From contig JBNGIQ010009485.1 of assembly GCA_049999765.1 (NCBI GenBank), positions 554,911-575,957 on the forward strand: a stretch of 21,047 nucleotides of DNA. Reading direction: 5' to 3'. The notes beneath the pieces are model-generated. The model worked only from the letters and a program-made list of their open reading frames with translations, searched no databases and was not told where the DNA came from. A program made the position numbers and the translations under genes. The stretch comes from Phaeoceros laevis. Its lineage: Eukaryota > Anthocerotophyta > Anthocerotopsida > Notothyladales. Below, piece by piece: positions 18,700 to 21,047 of this stretch (its first letter is position 1; the number at the start of each line of letters is the position of its first letter).

Positions 18700-19901
18700 T
18701 CGTGCTGATAAGCCCTCAGAGTGATGGTCGATTAATCATCCTCACATCAGCCCGAATGCCACTCGCACGGGCCCTGCTGTACAGGTTTGCTATGTCCAGA
18801 CACGCTTCTCAGCCACTTCGATCCTGAAACAGGTTTACCACGTCTGAGGTTGGATGACTGGTCTTGCCCGTCTCTGAAATCAGGTCTGCTGAACAAGCCC
18901 GTGCAAATGATTCGTCCAGAACGTCGGGACATGAGCCTGAAGGCAAAACAGCTATGGTTGATTCAGCATAGTCGCAACTGATGCTATGCTGTGTAGCACA
19001 ACAAGGATCCGTAAACACTGTTGAGAGCTGGGGAGATTCTCCCAAAGGCTGTAGGCAGCCAATTGCCTTGGCAAACCCCTGAGGTGTGAAACTGGGTCGC
19101 TCGAATCACTGTAATAAGGTTTACGAAGGATTTGGTGTCTTTGAGCTCTGACCCACGTTTTTTGCCCCCGCCCGAAGCCCTGGTGCAGGTGCGTGATTAC
19201 CATTCTTGTTTTCGCTTTTGGTTTCGGTGGCTTTACTTTCAAGCGCCGCCTCCACCTATCAAAAATCAACGAACGCCTGTATGAGCTTCGCTTTGGATTA
19301 AAGCGTGCATATTCGTTGAAGGGCTTGGACTTCAACTCCGATCGCGAGACGCCGCAGTAGAGCTGCGTGTCGAATGCCATCGAAGGGTGCTTCTTCAGGC
19401 TACACACCAGTGCCAGTGCACGCGGGAGCACCCGGCCCATGCATATATAAGTGGCTCTAGCTTCCTCCTCCTCCTTGCCGGACGTAGTAATCCTTGAGTA
19501 ATTGAGGCGAGGTGATCATCGCCCTCGGGACAGTCCTTGCAAATGGCACCGGCTCTGAACAAATGTCCCACCGGCAGCCGCCCAAGGATCTCACCAACCG
19601 GTTCCAGCAGCAAAGGAATCCCTTCTTCCTCTCGCACTCTGCGCCTACTCATACATGCGCTCCGTTCTGTCACGTCGCTGGTATTAATGGCACCCGCACA
19701 CCCGGCCGGACAGCACATTCCTCTTGCCTGCGCATGCCATGGTCGACGTCTTAGATGTGTGAAGTTTCTGTAGAGTGGGAGGGGCTAATTACTCTAACTA
19801 ACTAGTCTATCAGTCTATTAGGAACTAACTACTCTATTGGGAAATAAGTGGGGCTTTCTTAATTTTTTTTAATAAAAAAAAAACAGTATTTGCGATAGTG
19901 T
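18700..19901. other. Interval between MORC gene and tRNA, no firm gene
   Basis: It begins with the MORC 3' region; an alternative last coding exon could lie at 18785-18847. A strong TATA-like CATATATAA sits at about 19442-19450, followed on the plus strand only by frames of about 80 codons without features. On the minus strand a frame at 19395-19718 has a short F-box-like segment (see findings). Around 19780-19880 there is simple AT-rich sequence with repeated CTAACTA motifs and an A/T tract. Confidence 0.4.
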
Positions 19902-19920
19902 GCTGGAGTAGCTCAGTTGC

Positions 19921-19951
<31 letters not shown>

Positions 19952-19975
19952 GAGGTTCAAGCCCTCCTTCTAGCG
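19902..19975 (+). tRNA. tRNA-Asn (GTT), nuclear plant type
   Basis: 74 nt fold into a full cloverleaf. The acceptor stem GCTGGAG pairs with TTCTAGC (two G-U pairs), with discriminator G at 19975. The anticodon stem is TGTGG/CCACA around the loop CTGTTAA, with anticodon GTT at 19936-19938. The T arm is GGAGG/CCTCC with loop TTCAAGC. It matches plant cytosolic tRNA-Asn closely. The D-loop, however, reads GTTGCTTA where GTTGGTTA is expected, so conserved G19 is C; this also alters the A box. The nearest T5 run is 43 bp downstream. No CCA is encoded, as expected for a nuclear gene. Confidence 0.9.
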
Positions 19976-20123
19976 TTCTGTAAGTGTAACATCCAGGCTT
20001 TTGTGCGTGGAAGTTTCTTTTTGAGTTTCGAATTCTATTGTGTTTCTACAATCCAATAATAAATATACTTGGTAAAAATATTATCAAAGTAAGATAAATC
20101 TAGTAGAATGAGGGTTTTAAGTG

Positions 20124-20223
20124 NNNNNNNNNNNNNNNNNNNNNNNNNNNNNNNNNNNNNNNNNNNNNNNNNNNNNNNNNNNNNNNNNNNNNNNNNNNNN
20201 NNNNNNNNNNNNNNNNNNNNNNN
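20124..20223. other. Assembly gap (100 N)
   Basis: Exactly 100 N bases inside AT-rich sequence, a standard placeholder of unknown true size. Confidence 0.99.
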
Positions 20224-20335
20224 TAAACTCCACAAAGTGATAATTACTGTTTGTGAATGTTAAAAACATGGTAAAAATAATTTAAGTTTGGCACAATTCT
20301 CAAGCACACTACTCTAAAGTAATGTGTGGGTCGGA

Positions 20336-20535
20336 GTCCTCCCTTCCCTCCAACCTTTTTCAGCCAGCCAAGCTACAATTAAACGTGTAGTAAACACAAG
20401 TAGTCCAAGAGCAAGCAAGGTTGCCAGCAAACAAGTCCATAACGTCCTCCCTTCCCTCCAACCTTTTTCAGCCAGCCAAGCTATGATTAAACGTGTAGTA
20501 AACACAAGCAGTCCAAGAGCAAGCAAGTCCATAAC
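20336..20535. repeat. Tandem duplication, 108-bp and 92-bp copies
   Basis: Both copies start GTCCTCCCTTCCCTCCAACC (20336 and 20444) and end in AAGTCCATAAC. The first copy carries about 16-17 extra bases near its end. The minus-strand frame through both repeats a hydrophobic segment and is probably a by-product. Confidence 0.9.
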
Positions 20536-20537
20536 AT

Positions 20538-21047
20538 ATATGGGTTTATGTTTGATAACTCTTCCCAATAGCAAAGGTTTGTCTACAAGGAGGCTTACCC
20601 TTTTCCCTTTCCAGCCTTACCCACCTTGCTTGCTTCCATGCATGTGTACTAACTAACTTTAGATTGTTCCAAACGTGGAACATAGCAACCTACATGTTTC
20701 AATTCCCAAAAATACATGAACTAAAAGAAATCATTTTCTTGTTTTATTCATCCATGATGGATCAATCCATCATGCATTCATGCTGCATTAAGATTATATT
20801 ATTAATATAAGTGTGATCCATGCATCATTTTAGTTATATCAAGCACAAAATAATGCGTCATGGTGATGGATCTAACGTAATTAGATTCTTGGAAGTTAAA
20901 TAGAAAGATTCTTTTCGTATGATGCACAATTCATAACCTTCCAAAGAATTGCAGAAAGGCCTGATGATTATTAATGTGACTGAAGCTTTAATTATCGATA
21001 GCTCACAATATTGCTTGTTGCGGAAAATATTTAATAGCTGTATTCAT
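20538..21047. other. AT-rich intergenic DNA with small inverted repeat
   Basis: No gene is visible. CATGATGGAT (20753-20762) and its complement (20765-20774) form a 10-bp inverted repeat with a 2-base loop, followed by further CATGCAT-like motifs. Confidence 0.5.

Noticed and set aside
18952-19440. 162-codon minus-strand frame downstream of the MORC gene
   Set aside because: It has a basic, unstructured composition with no recognised motif and no supporting start context or neighbour.
19512-19773. Plus-strand frames of about 80 codons after a strong TATA-like sequence
   Set aside because: Two overlapping frames are equally open, neither has domain features, and the proteins look random.
20314-20574. 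Minus-strand frame with two hydrophobic, membrane-like repeats
   Set aside because: The repeated hydrophobic segment is explained by the underlying DNA duplication, and there is no sign of a real gene.

Overview
This window looks like nuclear DNA of a land plant, most probably a seedless lineage such as a lycophyte, fern or bryophyte. The evidence is an intronless PLS-class pentatricopeptide repeat (PPR) protein with a complete DYW domain, genes with many short introns (about 75-415 bp) bounded by GT-AG sites, a plant-type nuclear tRNA-Asn, and mixed GC-rich and AT-rich flanks. The genus cannot be read from the sequence. Two 100-base N runs (10267-10366 and 20124-20223) are assembly gaps.

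Layout. Positions 1-1793 are repeat-containing intergenic DNA. On the minus strand follow an armadillo-repeat protein without a U-box (1794-2795) and a DYW-type PPR protein (3366-6032). The PPR gene starts 340 bp from a plus-strand gene that reads away from it, so the two share a divergent promoter interval. That gene (6373-7214) and the next one (8154-9005) are a tandem pair with three exons each. They encode phosphatidylethanolamine-binding proteins (PEBPs) that carry clear N-terminal signal peptides. This is unlike the FT/TFL1/MFT proteins familiar from flowering plants.

From 9006 to 11477 there is a 3' UTR, several short tandem duplications, a gap and a GC-rich stretch. A large plus-strand gene (11478-18699) follows. 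I reconstructed it as 26 coding exons that keep one reading frame for 1204 codons. It encodes a MORC-type GHKL ATPase with a CW zinc finger, a long Gln/Glu/Arg-rich coiled coil and a C-terminal coiled coil, a layout like animal MORC3/4. The rest holds a tRNA-Asn(GTT) gene with one unusual base (19902-19975), a duplicated segment and AT-rich DNA.

The genes do not form one pathway. The PPR protein would edit organelle RNA, the MORC protein would act on chromatin, the ARM protein is a protein-interaction scaffold, and the PEBP pair would act in the secretory pathway or outside the cell. The items most worth following up are the secreted PEBP pair (one copy has a changed ligand-site motif), the plant MORC with an atypical CW finger, a likely GC-AG intron in that gene, and two long perfect palindromes in front of the second PEBP gene.
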